Part shown: piece after piece, positions 8,981 through 17,000 of the stretch
Position numbering within the stretch: the stretch's first letter is position 1
How the letters are laid out: every line of letters begins with the position of its first letter
Source: Alphaproteobacteria bacterium
GTDB taxonomy: Bacteria > Pseudomonadota > Alphaproteobacteria > Micavibrionales > Micavibrionaceae
Assembly: GCA_020443295.1 (NCBI GenBank)
Contig: JAGRIJ010000006.1
Location: 1 to 64,000 of the forward strand
Reading direction: 5' to 3'
Length of the DNA: 64,000 nt
Notes under the pieces: generated by a model
Seen by the model: only the letters and a program-made list of their open reading frames with translations
What the model was told of the DNA's origin: nothing
Databases searched by the model: none
Made by a program: the position numbers and the translations under genes

Positions 8981-9892
8981 GTGGAACCACAGGCTTACAT
9001 CAACCGGGAAGTTGCCGCCGGCAAAGACATCGTCTTTGGGGAGCATCATGATTCCTTCGAGTCGACGATGGGGATGCTGGAAGAGACAGTACGGCAGAAC
9101 CCCGGCCGTATTCAGGCTGTCAGTGTTGAGTTTTCGCCCCGCCTTCAACCTTATATCGATCAGGTGGCCAGCGGTACGCTGAGCGTTGAGGATTTTACCC
9201 GGCTCTGCAGGATTTCAAACGAGCAGGAATACATGGAAATCGGGGGCGCTCTGCACGCGCAGGGACGTTTGAGCGACGACCAGTATGACAGGCTTGTCCG
9301 ATTTTCCGAGAATACTATACAAGCTGTTCTGGGCGGCACCAACAATGCCGATTATCCGCCGCAAAGGCAGGCGATCGATGTCAGCACCTACGGGGCGCTG
9401 TATTCTCTGGTCCGGACGGCGGCGGAAAAAGGCGTTCCCGTGATCGCCAGCGATCTGGGGCGTGAAGCTTTGCCGCTCAATGTTCTCGATACGATGACCG
9501 TGGCCGACCTGATTGACCGGATGGACGATACTTCCGACGGCAATCTGCTTGCGGGCAGGGTTGATTTAAATTCGCCGCAATCCATTCTTGTGCACCGGGG
9601 CGCTTTTCACCTCTGGGATCTTACGAGCGAACGGGATCCCTCGGTCAGCAATGCAGGCAAAGGCATGGATGATTATCTGGAGGCGCACGGGCGCCATGTC
9701 GTGGTGATTGGAAATTATGAGTCGACGGATGTTCTCAGCGGTGAAGTGGATTCCCTTCGCAAGGATCATGTCAGCGTCAGGGATCCTTCGGATGTCACAA
9801 TCATCAACGGCCAGCTTGTCGAGCAGCCTGATCAGGATATCGCGGAAAGAGGAATAGCCCCTGTAAGTCCGGGCGGCCTGGCTCCAAAATAA
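8981..9892 (+). CDS. Tiki/ChaN/EreA-like superfamily protein
   Basis: 303 residues from a GTG start, supported by AAGAGGGG about 8 nt upstream. Near the N-terminus is IVFGEHHDS, followed by VSVEFSP near residue 49 and ILVHRGAFHLWD near 200-211. This order of an E-H-H motif, an E-F strand motif and a late H resembles heme-binding-uptake/Tiki/erythromycin-esterase folds, where His and Glu residues line an active site. There is no signal peptide, so a cytoplasmic location is likely. The C-terminal 60 residues are polar and probably flexible. Function cannot be assigned beyond the superfamily, and that assignment is tentative. Confidence 0.55.
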   Translation: MEPQAYINREVAAGKDIVFGEHHDSFESTMGMLEETVRQNPGRIQAVSVEFSPRLQPYIDQVASGTLSVEDFTRLCRISNEQEYMEIGGALHAQGRLSDDQYDRLVRFSENTIQAVLGGTNNADYPPQRQAIDVSTYGALYSLVRTAAEKGVPVIASDLGREALPLNVLDTMTVADLIDRMDDTSDGNLLAGRVDLNSPQSILVHRGAFHLWDLTSERDPSVSNAGKGMDDYLEAHGRHVVVIGNYESTDVLSGEVDSLRKDHVSVRDPSDVTIINGQLVEQPDQDIAERGIAPVSPGGLAPK

Positions 9893-9916
9893 CATTACCG
9901 GCAACGGTCTTCACGG

Positions 9917-10819
9917 ATGTTAAAACTCTTATTTCTTGCTCTCTTTTTTCAAGCGCCTTTGGTCGCCGTTGCCGCCGGGGATGGCCCCGCTGCTCCCGTT
10001 CAGCAAAAGACGCGCAAATCTGCAGTTTCCGCGCAAGGTGAGAAAGAGTATGCCGATGGCCGCCAGATCGTCCTGAGCGGTGAGGGGACGGAGCGTATCG
10101 ACCTCCACGGCCGGTCGGCGGTTATCACCCTGAAACATTTCGGCGGTTATGCGCTGATCCTCAACGGGGGGCTTGTCGTGTTCACCGGGACGGCGCAATC
10201 GGACAAGCCCGCGCTGGAGAGCGGCGCGCAACGCGCGATCCTGAGGATTAAAAACGCGGAAGAAATCACCGGGCATGACGCCGTGATCGACGCAGGAGAC
10301 GGGCACGGGCTGGATGCGCTGATCGTCGGGAACGATGACGGGCGGCTTCCAGAGGTTCATCTGGAGCGCGTGACGCTGATCGGCGGGTGGAACAACTGGC
10401 CGTACAGGGACGGCGAATATCACGGGGACGCGCTGCAGGATTATATGGGGGTCAAGAGTTTCGAGATTCTCGATTCCGTCATCGTGGCGAATAATTCCGG
10501 GTTTATGGCTGACCCGCAGCATCCGGTCGAGACCATCACGCTCAGGAATGTGCGGTTTGAGTATGGGAAGCGCTCCAGCGGGTATACGCTTTATCTGAAA
10601 AACACGAACGCGAAGAGCGATTATGTGCCGGAGATCGTTCTGGAGAATGTGAGCGTTCAGGAACGCAAAGCGTGTTTACACAGTTCGAAATGCCCGGCGG
10701 AGATGTATTCTGTGCACCCGCCCAAGCAGCACCCCAAGGGCGCGGTGCGGAGGGGGGATGAAATCTGCTGGCCGGAAATTCCGCAGATTAAAGGGTGCGT
10801 GAAGGTGGTGGGGGAGTAG
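9917..10819 (+). CDS. Exported right-handed beta-helix-like protein
   Basis: 300 residues. A signal peptide (about 1-19, ending V-A-V-A-A) is followed by a basic linker and then repeating short beta-strand units with Asn/Gly turns, for example in RSAVITLKHF, GYALILNGG, HLERVTLIGG, FEILDSVIVANN and ETITLRNVRF. This resembles parallel beta-helix proteins of the pectate-lyase type. No catalytic signature can be named. Cysteines cluster at the C-terminus. The stop codon is immediately followed by the ATG of the ankyrin gene, so the two are probably co-translated. Confidence 0.6.
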   Translation: MLKLLFLALFFQAPLVAVAAGDGPAAPVQQKTRKSAVSAQGEKEYADGRQIVLSGEGTERIDLHGRSAVITLKHFGGYALILNGGLVVFTGTAQSDKPALESGAQRAILRIKNAEEITGHDAVIDAGDGHGLDALIVGNDDGRLPEVHLERVTLIGGWNNWPYRDGEYHGDALQDYMGVKSFEILDSVIVANNSGFMADPQHPVETITLRNVRFEYGKRSSGYTLYLKNTNAKSDYVPEIVLENVSVQERKACLHSSKCPAEMYSVHPPKQHPKGAVRRGDEICWPEIPQIKGCVKVVGE

Positions 10820-11845
10820 ATGTTCAGAAGCAAACTATTGACCGTAATTTTAGTATTTTTTGCCTTGGTCAGCCTCTTGCGCTTTGGAGTCAGTCTTTAT
10901 TTTACAGGCCTCTTTTTCGATATTGAAAAATATATCATCGAAAAAGAATTTAAGGGGGATGTTCAAAGGCATCAGGAGGCCCTTAATGCAGGCAGTATCA
11001 AATACTGTGATAACTATGTTTTTCTGCATGGGGGTATTCCAGCTAGTACATTGCAATACACCAAGTATTATAGAGTCAGCGATGGAGTTTTATATTCTGA
11101 ATTCGGTACTGAACAGATATGCACTGCAACTTTCAAATGGGATGTGTTTTTACTAGGCCGAAATATATTCAGTAAAAGTAAATATGAAACGCCGTTGACG
11201 TGCTCAACTCCGAAAGACTTGCATTGCTCTGAAAATTGTCCGGGTTTGCAGTGCGCTGTTCGCTATAATGAGGTCAGCTCAGTCAACAGACTTATTGCTC
11301 AAGGGCAAGATCCAAATAGTTTAATCTGGGGCGCGGGTCAGGTTTCGATACTTATGTACGCTGTGTATCAACGAAATTATGATATAGCCGAAATTCTGAT
11401 TGAAAATGGAGCCGATGTTAATTTCCATGATAAAGAGGGGAGAACGGCGTTATATGAATTAACAGTATCTGTGCCCCCGGATCAAATGTTTCCAGAGTTG
11501 TTCAGGCTGTTGATTGAGAGCGGCGCAGAAATAAATGCTACAGATAATGGCGGGCAAACGCCTCTATTTTGGTTATTAAATAGAATCGATGGTTTTCGTT
11601 CAGATGGAATTTCGGAGCTTAAAATGTTTCTGGAGAATGGGGCTGATCCGAATATTCAGGATATCAACGGTGATACTGCTTTTGTCTTTTATTTACATAG
11701 ACTACTGCCGAAAAAGGAAACTGTCCGGGTTCTTCTTAACTTTCACGCTGATCCATTTATTATAAACAACGAAGGAAAATCCGCTTACGATATCGCCAAG
11801 GAAAGGGCGCTAGAGGATATTGTTCAGTTGTTTGAAGAAAATTGA
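10820..11845 (+). CDS. Membrane-anchored ankyrin-repeat protein
   Basis: 341 residues. An N-terminal hydrophobic helix (about 5-35) is followed by a Cys-containing region (about 90-150) and then ankyrin repeats (about 155-335), with typical pieces such as AEILIENGADVNFHD, LFRLLIESGAEINATD, LKMFLENGADPNIQD and NGDTAF. Ankyrin repeats mediate protein binding; orientation and partner are unknown. The ATG directly abuts the previous TAG. The gene is clearly more AT-rich than its upstream neighbour, which suggests separate acquisition. Confidence 0.8.
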   Translation: MFRSKLLTVILVFFALVSLLRFGVSLYFTGLFFDIEKYIIEKEFKGDVQRHQEALNAGSIKYCDNYVFLHGGIPASTLQYTKYYRVSDGVLYSEFGTEQICTATFKWDVFLLGRNIFSKSKYETPLTCSTPKDLHCSENCPGLQCAVRYNEVSSVNRLIAQGQDPNSLIWGAGQVSILMYAVYQRNYDIAEILIENGADVNFHDKEGRTALYELTVSVPPDQMFPELFRLLIESGAEINATDNGGQTPLFWLLNRIDGFRSDGISELKMFLENGADPNIQDINGDTAFVFYLHRLLPKKETVRVLLNFHADPFIINNEGKSAYDIAKERALEDIVQLFEEN

Positions 11846-11915
11846 ATTTGGAGATTTTTTGCTCTGGGCGTGAGATTATATTCTGCCGAAATCCAAATCC
11901 CGAACGAGCACGGTT

Positions 11916-12629
11916 CTAAAACATGAGGCGTATGCCCAGCGAGCCGACCACATCATCGTTATCTTCGCCGTTATGCTTTGCGATGGACGACGTTTCGCCG
12001 AATTTGCGTTCGTACTTTACATCAATGTAGGGCGCGAACTGGCGGGTTATTTCATAGCGGGTCTGCAGGCCGATTTCTCCATCGGCGATGCCCGCCCCGA
12101 TATCCTGTTCAGGGACATCTTGCGCGTACAGGTTCACTTCCGCGTAGGGTTGTAAAATCAGGCGCTGGGTCAGCAGAAAATCGTTTTCCTCGCGCAACCG
12201 CGCGCTGACATCCCCTTCGTCGCTGATAAAGAGATGCGCTTCGGTTTCGAAATAGTAGGGGGCCAGCCCCTGAACGCCCAAGGCCAGATAAGGTGTGCCT
12301 CGGGGGCTGAAATCATAGCGGAAGCCCGCCTGCACATCCCAGAAGGTCGCGATATTGCGGCTGTAAAGCGCCCAAAGCTCGGCCTGTTCGGTTTTACCCC
12401 TTACGATCTCTCCTTCGGATTTAAGCCAGAGCTTGTTGATGTCGCCGCCCACCCAGCCATCCAGATCCCAGCTGGCGATCGGATCGTGTTGCGAGACTCC
12501 GTAGTCCGTTTCGAGAGTCAGGGCATGGAAGATCATCGGTCCCTTATCATGCATGCCGTCTTCGGCGAAGGCGGGGGAGGCCGATATGAGAAGCGCCAAT
12601 CCGGCCAGCCGTGCGGTTTTTTTAACCAT
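11916..12629 (-). CDS. copB: CopB-like outer-membrane copper resistance protein
   Basis: 237 residues. A signal peptide (about 1-22) is followed by the CopB pattern: early FHALTLETDYG, then WDLDGWVGGD, then beta strands with AELWALYSRNIATFWDVQAGFRY-type sequence, ending in a C-terminal Phe (IRLMF). CopB is an outer-membrane barrel that works with the multicopper oxidase CopA to keep copper out of the cell. The gene starts 2 bp after the copA stop, giving a tight copAB operon. It lacks the Met-rich N-terminal region found in some CopB proteins. Confidence 0.88.
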   Translation of the reverse strand: MVKKTARLAGLALLISASPAFAEDGMHDKGPMIFHALTLETDYGVSQHDPIASWDLDGWVGGDINKLWLKSEGEIVRGKTEQAELWALYSRNIATFWDVQAGFRYDFSPRGTPYLALGVQGLAPYYFETEAHLFISDEGDVSARLREENDFLLTQRLILQPYAEVNLYAQDVPEQDIGAGIADGEIGLQTRYEITRQFAPYIDVKYERKFGETSSIAKHNGEDNDDVVGSLGIRLMF

Positions 12630-12631
12630 TG

Positions 12632-14359
12632 TCAGTGTCCCCCATGCATTGAGTGGTTCATGGTTGAATGATCCATATGCGAGTGATCCATTCCGGGCAT
12701 GTCCATCATCATGTCATGGTCCATTCCCATTCCGCCCGCATTCGCGGAATCTTCGCCCTTATAAGGCTTCGCTTTCGCAGAGGCGGGAATGTCTGAAGGA
12801 TCAAGCTTTGCCACGACGACCTTGGTCATCATGCCCGACATCATGTGATAAAGCAGATGGCAGTGAAACGCCCATTCCCCGGCCTCATCGGCGGTCAGCA
12901 AGACAGAGTATGACTGGCCCGGAGGGATAATCACCGTGTGCTTGTTTGGGAGTTTTTCCATGGGCTGGCCGTTTTCAAGCTGGACGAACATGCCGTGCAG
13001 ATGCATGGGGTGAGCCATCATGGTGTCGTTGACGAATTTCAGGCGCACCCTTTCCCCGTAACGCAGTTTCATGGGGCCGGAATCTTCGTATTTCTTACCA
13101 TTCATGGTCCAGATATAGCGTTCCATATTTCCGCCCAGACGCACAAGAATTTCGCGGTCCGGCTGGCGCGTGTCTTTTTGCGTGCCGCGGTAGCGCAGAT
13201 CGTGGTAGGAGAGCGCCTTGTCCCCTTCGGGCGTTCCTGCCCTGGCCCAACCGCTGACGTTTGCTCCTTCGCTGGACATGTCCATGTCGGGCATGTCCTT
13301 CATCATGTTCTCCATGTTCATGTCAAACATGGTGAGTTGCGCGCGGGGTCTTGGTTGCGGTATTTCGCCTTTCATGCCTTCGCGCGGCGCCAGTGTGCCC
13401 AGCGCAAAGCCGGTGCGGTCAATCGGCTCGGCCACAATCGTAAAGGCTTTGTCTTCTTTGGGCGTTACGATGGCATCATAGGTTTCCGCCACGCCGAAAC
13501 GAAACTCGTCCACGGGCACGGGCTCGACGTTTTGTCCGTCTGCGGCGACCACCTGCATCTTCAGGCCGGGGATGCGGACATCATAAAAGCTCATGGCCGA
13601 GGCGTTGATAAAACGCAACCGCACGCGCTCTCCGGGTTTGAAAAGGCCCGTCCAGTTTTGCTCGGGCGTTTTGCCGTTCATCAGAAACGTGTAACCGCTG
13701 ACGTCCGACAAATCGCTGGGCGACATGCGCATCTGGTTCCACATCTTGGTGTCTTCCCATGCTGCGCCGAAGCCTTTTTTGTTCGCATCGGTGATGAAGT
13801 CGCCCACCGTGCGGCGGGCATAGTTATAATAATCCGACATCATTTTCAGGTGGCTTAAAATATCGCGGCCGTCTTCGTCGCTGAAATCCGAGAGCAGGAC
13901 GACGTAATCGCGGTCGGCCTGCACCGGGTCTTTGCCTTTTGGCGTGATGACGATGCCGCCGTGAATTCCGTCCTGTTCCTGCATCTGGCTGTGGGAGTGA
14001 TACCAGTAGGTGCCGTTCTGGCGCACCTTAAAGCGATAGGTAAAAGTCTCGCCGGGCATGATCCCCGGGAATCCGTTAAAACCCGGAACGCCATCCATCG
14101 CGCCGTCAATAAGGAAGCCATGCCAGTGAATGGAGGTCGGCTCTTTCATCGTGTTGGTGACATGAACGGCGACGTCTTCGCCTTCGGTAAAATGCAAGAC
14201 AGGACCGGGGGTCGTGCCGTTGACCGTCAGCTTCTTGACCGGATGGCCTGTCACATTCACGGTTTCACGGGCAATGGTCAGGTTATATTCGCCGGCTTTG
14301 GCCGAAACAGGGGCAAGGAACAGATAAAACATCATCAAAAAGAGGGCGGTTCTTTTCAT
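12632..14359 (-). CDS. copA: CopA-type periplasmic multicopper oxidase
   Basis: 575 residues. All copper-ligand motifs are present: IHWHGFL, TYWYHSHSQMQ, HPMHLHGMF and the type-1 site HCHLLYHMMSGMM. There are Met-rich segments near residues 345-365 (MFDMNMENMMKDMPDMDM) and a His/Met-rich tail of about 30 residues (GMDHSHMDHS). The family oxidises Cu(I) and binds copper in the periplasm. The N-terminus is a Sec-type signal peptide (MKRTALFLMMFYLFLAP) without the twin-arginine motif that most CopA proteins carry. First gene of the copAB operon, just downstream of tRNA-Leu. Confidence 0.93.
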   Translation of the reverse strand: MKRTALFLMMFYLFLAPVSAKAGEYNLTIARETVNVTGHPVKKLTVNGTTPGPVLHFTEGEDVAVHVTNTMKEPTSIHWHGFLIDGAMDGVPGFNGFPGIMPGETFTYRFKVRQNGTYWYHSHSQMQEQDGIHGGIVITPKGKDPVQADRDYVVLLSDFSDEDGRDILSHLKMMSDYYNYARRTVGDFITDANKKGFGAAWEDTKMWNQMRMSPSDLSDVSGYTFLMNGKTPEQNWTGLFKPGERVRLRFINASAMSFYDVRIPGLKMQVVAADGQNVEPVPVDEFRFGVAETYDAIVTPKEDKAFTIVAEPIDRTGFALGTLAPREGMKGEIPQPRPRAQLTMFDMNMENMMKDMPDMDMSSEGANVSGWARAGTPEGDKALSYHDLRYRGTQKDTRQPDREILVRLGGNMERYIWTMNGKKYEDSGPMKLRYGERVRLKFVNDTMMAHPMHLHGMFVQLENGQPMEKLPNKHTVIIPPGQSYSVLLTADEAGEWAFHCHLLYHMMSGMMTKVVVAKLDPSDIPASAKAKPYKGEDSANAGGMGMDHDMMMDMPGMDHSHMDHSTMNHSMHGGH

Positions 14360-14430
14360 TTATTATCCTATGAGCGGGGCGGATCGTCTTAGCATGTATT
14401 CGTGCAGGGAGTTTATATAATTACATGAGT

Positions 14431-14448
14431 CCCGTTATTTATAACGGG
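14431..14448. repeat. Perfect 8-bp palindrome between tRNA-Leu and copA
   Basis: CCCGTTAT and ATAACGGG flank a TT spacer, 3 bp beyond the tRNA 3' end and about 70 bp before the copA start. It could be a hairpin ending the tRNA transcript (there is no U-run after it) or an operator for the copper operon. Confidence 0.6.
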
Positions 14449-14451
14449 AAA

Positions 14452-14536
14452 TGGTGGGCCTGGAGGGACTTGAACCCTCACGTCCGAAGGACAACGGATT
14501 TTAAGTCCGCAGCGTCTACCATTCCGCCACAGGCCC
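14452..14536 (-). tRNA. tRNA-Leu(UAA), CCA encoded
   Basis: On the minus strand the 7-bp acceptor stem GGGCCTG pairs with CAGGCCC, followed by discriminator A and an encoded CCA (14454-14452). The anticodon loop is CTTAAAA, giving anticodon TAA. A GTCC-TTC-GGAC type long variable arm marks a class II tRNA, and the T loop reads GTTCAAG. It reads towards copA. Confidence 0.95.
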
Positions 14537-14575
14537 CCTTTGAATGTCGCCCATCATAAGCACAGAAGGGGGCCT
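14531..14575. repeat. 10-bp inverted repeat pairing the tRNA-Leu leader with the tRNA 5' end
   Basis: AGGCCCCCTT at 14531-14540 and AAGGGGGCCT at 14566-14575 are perfect inverted copies 25 bp apart. The first arm contains the first bases of the tRNA acceptor stem, so the precursor leader could pair with it. Confidence 0.7.
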
Positions 14576-14672
14576 TATGCAATCAGCGCGCACGGGAATC
14601 GGCGCGTTGCCATTCATGGCGGGCTGGTTTAAAATCAGGTTTGCCCCGGTGATATTGATGAGGTGAGAAGCG

Positions 14673-15515
14673 ATGTCGGAAGAAGACTATCAGGCCGGCC
14701 TTCGGGGCGAGACGCATTATCACGGGCAGTTATCGCAGGATTACCAGCGCGGGCTGGCCAAACGGGAGGGGCGGGCGCTTTCGCCCTCCGTGCTTGCGCA
14801 GTCCATGGGCGGCGCAGCGGGGTTCGGCCCGGGCATTATCGTTATCGGCTTTGCGATCTATCTTGGCATTTTAGTTCTTGCCTTAGCGACCTGTGTTTTC
14901 CCTGTCGGGGCCGGGCTGACGCTTCTGGCGTATTTTACGTATTACAATATTATGTATGACCGCATGGTCAACTGGCTCATGTACGCCTTCGTGTTTCTTG
15001 TGCCGGGGATTTTCATTTTTGCGGCTTCCATGCAGGTCGAGCGGGCGATGGCGGAAAACAGGCGATACCGTTTTTTCCGCACGGTCTGGCGGATGATCGC
15101 CGGCGGGTTTGTAGGGTCGGCTGTCGCACTGTTTATGACCGATCCCGGGCCGGTCATTCCCGAGAATTTATCATGGCAGATGTCTTTCCTGTTCAGTCAG
15201 GCGGCGGGGATCGCGGCCGGGGCGTTTATCATGCGGAAAATTTCACGCCGGCTGGACAGGTCTTTCGAGGGCAAGGATACGCCGCTGATGCCCAAGATCT
15301 CGCGTTTTCTGCCGCTGCCCAAATTTCCCACATCGCATATTATGGAAGACGATGAGGAGATCAAGCGCCGCCATGAAATCTTGAGCCAAAGGCTGGGCCA
15401 GATGGAGAAGGCCAACGTGTACAGCGGAGAGAAATACTTCAAGCTGCGCCACCAGGTCGCCGATCTTGAAGGGCTGATGGAATACCGGGAGAAAAAGCGG
15501 GCTGGCAAAGCCTGA
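14673..15515 (+). CDS. Multi-pass membrane protein of unknown function
   Basis: 280 residues. After a polar N-terminus (about 1-45) there are about six hydrophobic helices in two groups (about 50-125 and 145-195), then a charged C-terminal tail of about 85 residues with a likely coiled coil (EEIKRRHEILSQRLGQMEKA). A GTGAGAAGCG ribosome-site region precedes the ATG. I do not recognise the family. It converges with the MarR-like gene, 12 bp away. Confidence 0.6.
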   Translation: MSEEDYQAGLRGETHYHGQLSQDYQRGLAKREGRALSPSVLAQSMGGAAGFGPGIIVIGFAIYLGILVLALATCVFPVGAGLTLLAYFTYYNIMYDRMVNWLMYAFVFLVPGIFIFAASMQVERAMAENRRYRFFRTVWRMIAGGFVGSAVALFMTDPGPVIPENLSWQMSFLFSQAAGIAAGAFIMRKISRRLDRSFEGKDTPLMPKISRFLPLPKFPTSHIMEDDEEIKRRHEILSQRLGQMEKANVYSGEKYFKLRHQVADLEGLMEYREKKRAGKA

Positions 15516-15527
15516 CCTTCATCGTTG

Positions 15528-15893
15528 TCAGGTGGCGTTGTCGGCGGTGTTTTCTCTCTTTACATTAAAGGATCCAACCATCCGGGTCAGATTATCCATG
15601 ACCATGCGGCCCTTCGCCGTGAGGGTGATTTCCTTGCGTCTTCGTTCCTGACTTGAGACGGTTACTTTGACCAGGCCGTAAGGCTTTCCTTTCTGACGGT
15701 ATTTCGAGAGGGCGCCGACGATCCGCGAAACCGTCGAGATGGGCATGCCCGTAGTTGCGGAGAGCTGGGTGAGGGACAAGCCTTCGGCGCGGGTGATTTC
15801 GCACAGGCAGACCGCATATTGCAAGGGAAATTCCGGATCAATTTTCTGCAATTCGCCCAACAGGCGGATCAGATCCTCCAGTTCCTGTTTCAT
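15528..15893 (-). CDS. MarR-like winged-helix transcriptional regulator
   Basis: 121 residues with a winged helix-turn-helix: recognition region LSLTQLSATTGMPISTVSRIVGAL (about residues 39-62), then a wing with VSSQERRRKEITLTAKGRMV. The helix-turn-helix and the R-R-x-K-E-I-x-L-T-x-K-G pattern are those of MarR-family regulators. The protein is somewhat short for the family, so the dimerisation helices may be reduced. Ligand and targets are unknown; the gene stands alone. Confidence 0.75.
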   Translation of the reverse strand: MKQELEDLIRLLGELQKIDPEFPLQYAVCLCEITRAEGLSLTQLSATTGMPISTVSRIVGALSKYRQKGKPYGLVKVTVSSQERRRKEITLTAKGRMVMDNLTRMVGSFNVKRENTADNAT

Positions 15894-16173
15894 CTTTTTT
15901 ATCCGTACCAGCCCTTAATAATCTTCCTGATGTAACAATTATTTGAGTATATGGAATGTCTATAATAATCTCGCCCTTGCAAGTGTTGTATGAAAAAAGG
16001 GGTTTTATACCCAATTCCCATTCAACCTCCAGATAAACGGCAAAGAATTTACCGGGCGCAAAATACACATTCATCAATTGTACTCCCGACTCCATGCGAT
16101 AAAGTGCGCTGAGAGTCAATACACACGGATAAAAAAATGGTTGCATAAGTATTATGTTATATACTCATGATTG
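15894..16173. other. AT-rich intergenic region between the regulator and pentapeptide genes
   Basis: About 280 bp. It contains an AT-rich stretch with TATAATAA near 15960 that could serve a promoter for the MarR-like gene. A 102-codon minus-strand frame at 15838-16146 overlaps the regulator and has no family features. I see no convincing gene. Confidence 0.4.
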
Positions 16174-16818
16174 TCAAGAAAGGCAAAAAAACTCTGAATT
16201 GTTCTTGTGCTTTTCGGCTTCCAGACATTGCCGGACCGTTTGGAGTACAATCTGGAGTATTTGCGAGGAGGGCGTAATGAAAGGGCCGATTTTAACCGTA
16301 TTTCCGAGAATGATTACAGGTGTGTGCAGAAGGCCCCTGATAACGACCGGCGGAGAGCTGAAGGGAATTATTGATCCATCCGTTTGCAGAAAGCGGCAAT
16401 CGTGTATTTCCCTGGCGTTTACGAAGTCGAGATCCCATGCGGAAAGGGTTGAGAAAACCGAGCCGGAGAGGGTTGCCTCTGCAATCTGTGTCGCGCCGAA
16501 TAACGCGCCTTCAAAGCGGCTTAAGGACAGGTCCGATTCGCACAGGCATGCGTTGCAAAGAAGGGCATTTGTCAGATCGCAGCCGGTTAAAACCGCTTCG
16601 GACAGATTTGCTCCTGTGAGGTTGGCGCCCCTGAGGATTGCGCCCGGCATCAGGGCTCCATCAAGGTTGGCATTCGAGAGATCACAGAAGGATAGATCCG
16701 CTCCGGCCAGATTTGTGTTATCGCTTACGGCTTGCTGAACGCATTCAACCATGGAATGAAATTCTCCGGCGTAAAGCGTTCGCTTTTCAAGGTTGTTTTT
16801 TATTTCCATGAAAGACAT
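16174..16818 (-). CDS. Pentapeptide-repeat protein
   Basis: 214 residues from the ATG at 16818, chosen because AAGGAG lies about 7 nt upstream; an in-frame ATG at 16842 lacks this. Residues about 35-120 form pentapeptide repeats of the A-(D/N)-L-x-x type (for example ANLDGALMPGAILRGANLTG), predicted to fold as a right-handed quadrilateral beta-helix. Cysteines are frequent within the repeats. The C-terminal 90 residues are hydrophobic and not repetitive. Some family members protect DNA gyrase, but nothing here shows that role. Confidence 0.8.
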   Translation of the reverse strand: MSFMEIKNNLEKRTLYAGEFHSMVECVQQAVSDNTNLAGADLSFCDLSNANLDGALMPGAILRGANLTGANLSEAVLTGCDLTNALLCNACLCESDLSLSRFEGALFGATQIAEATLSGSVFSTLSAWDLDFVNAREIHDCRFLQTDGSIIPFSSPPVVIRGLLHTPVIILGNTVKIGPFITPSSQILQIVLQTVRQCLEAEKHKNNSEFFCLS

Positions 16819-17000
16819 CGTTTTCTCCTTATGATTTATCAATTTTTCTGATATTTGATATCATGCAACTAAACTTTCAATAAAATCAAATTCAATCGCA
16901 GGGAGGCCCGGTCTCTGGCTGTTTACTTTGCGGGATGGTAGGTTATTGGTTTGTGATTATACGCGCTGTTTGTCCCTAATTTGGAGCGAATCGCCTCACG

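Noticed and set aside
12938-13858. 306-codon open frame antisense to copA
   Set aside because: It mirrors the GC-rich codon pattern of copA, has no family features, and copA carries all multicopper oxidase motifs.
15838-16146. 102-codon minus-strand frame upstream of the MarR-like gene
   Set aside because: Overlaps the regulator start, lacks a ribosome site and resembles no protein.
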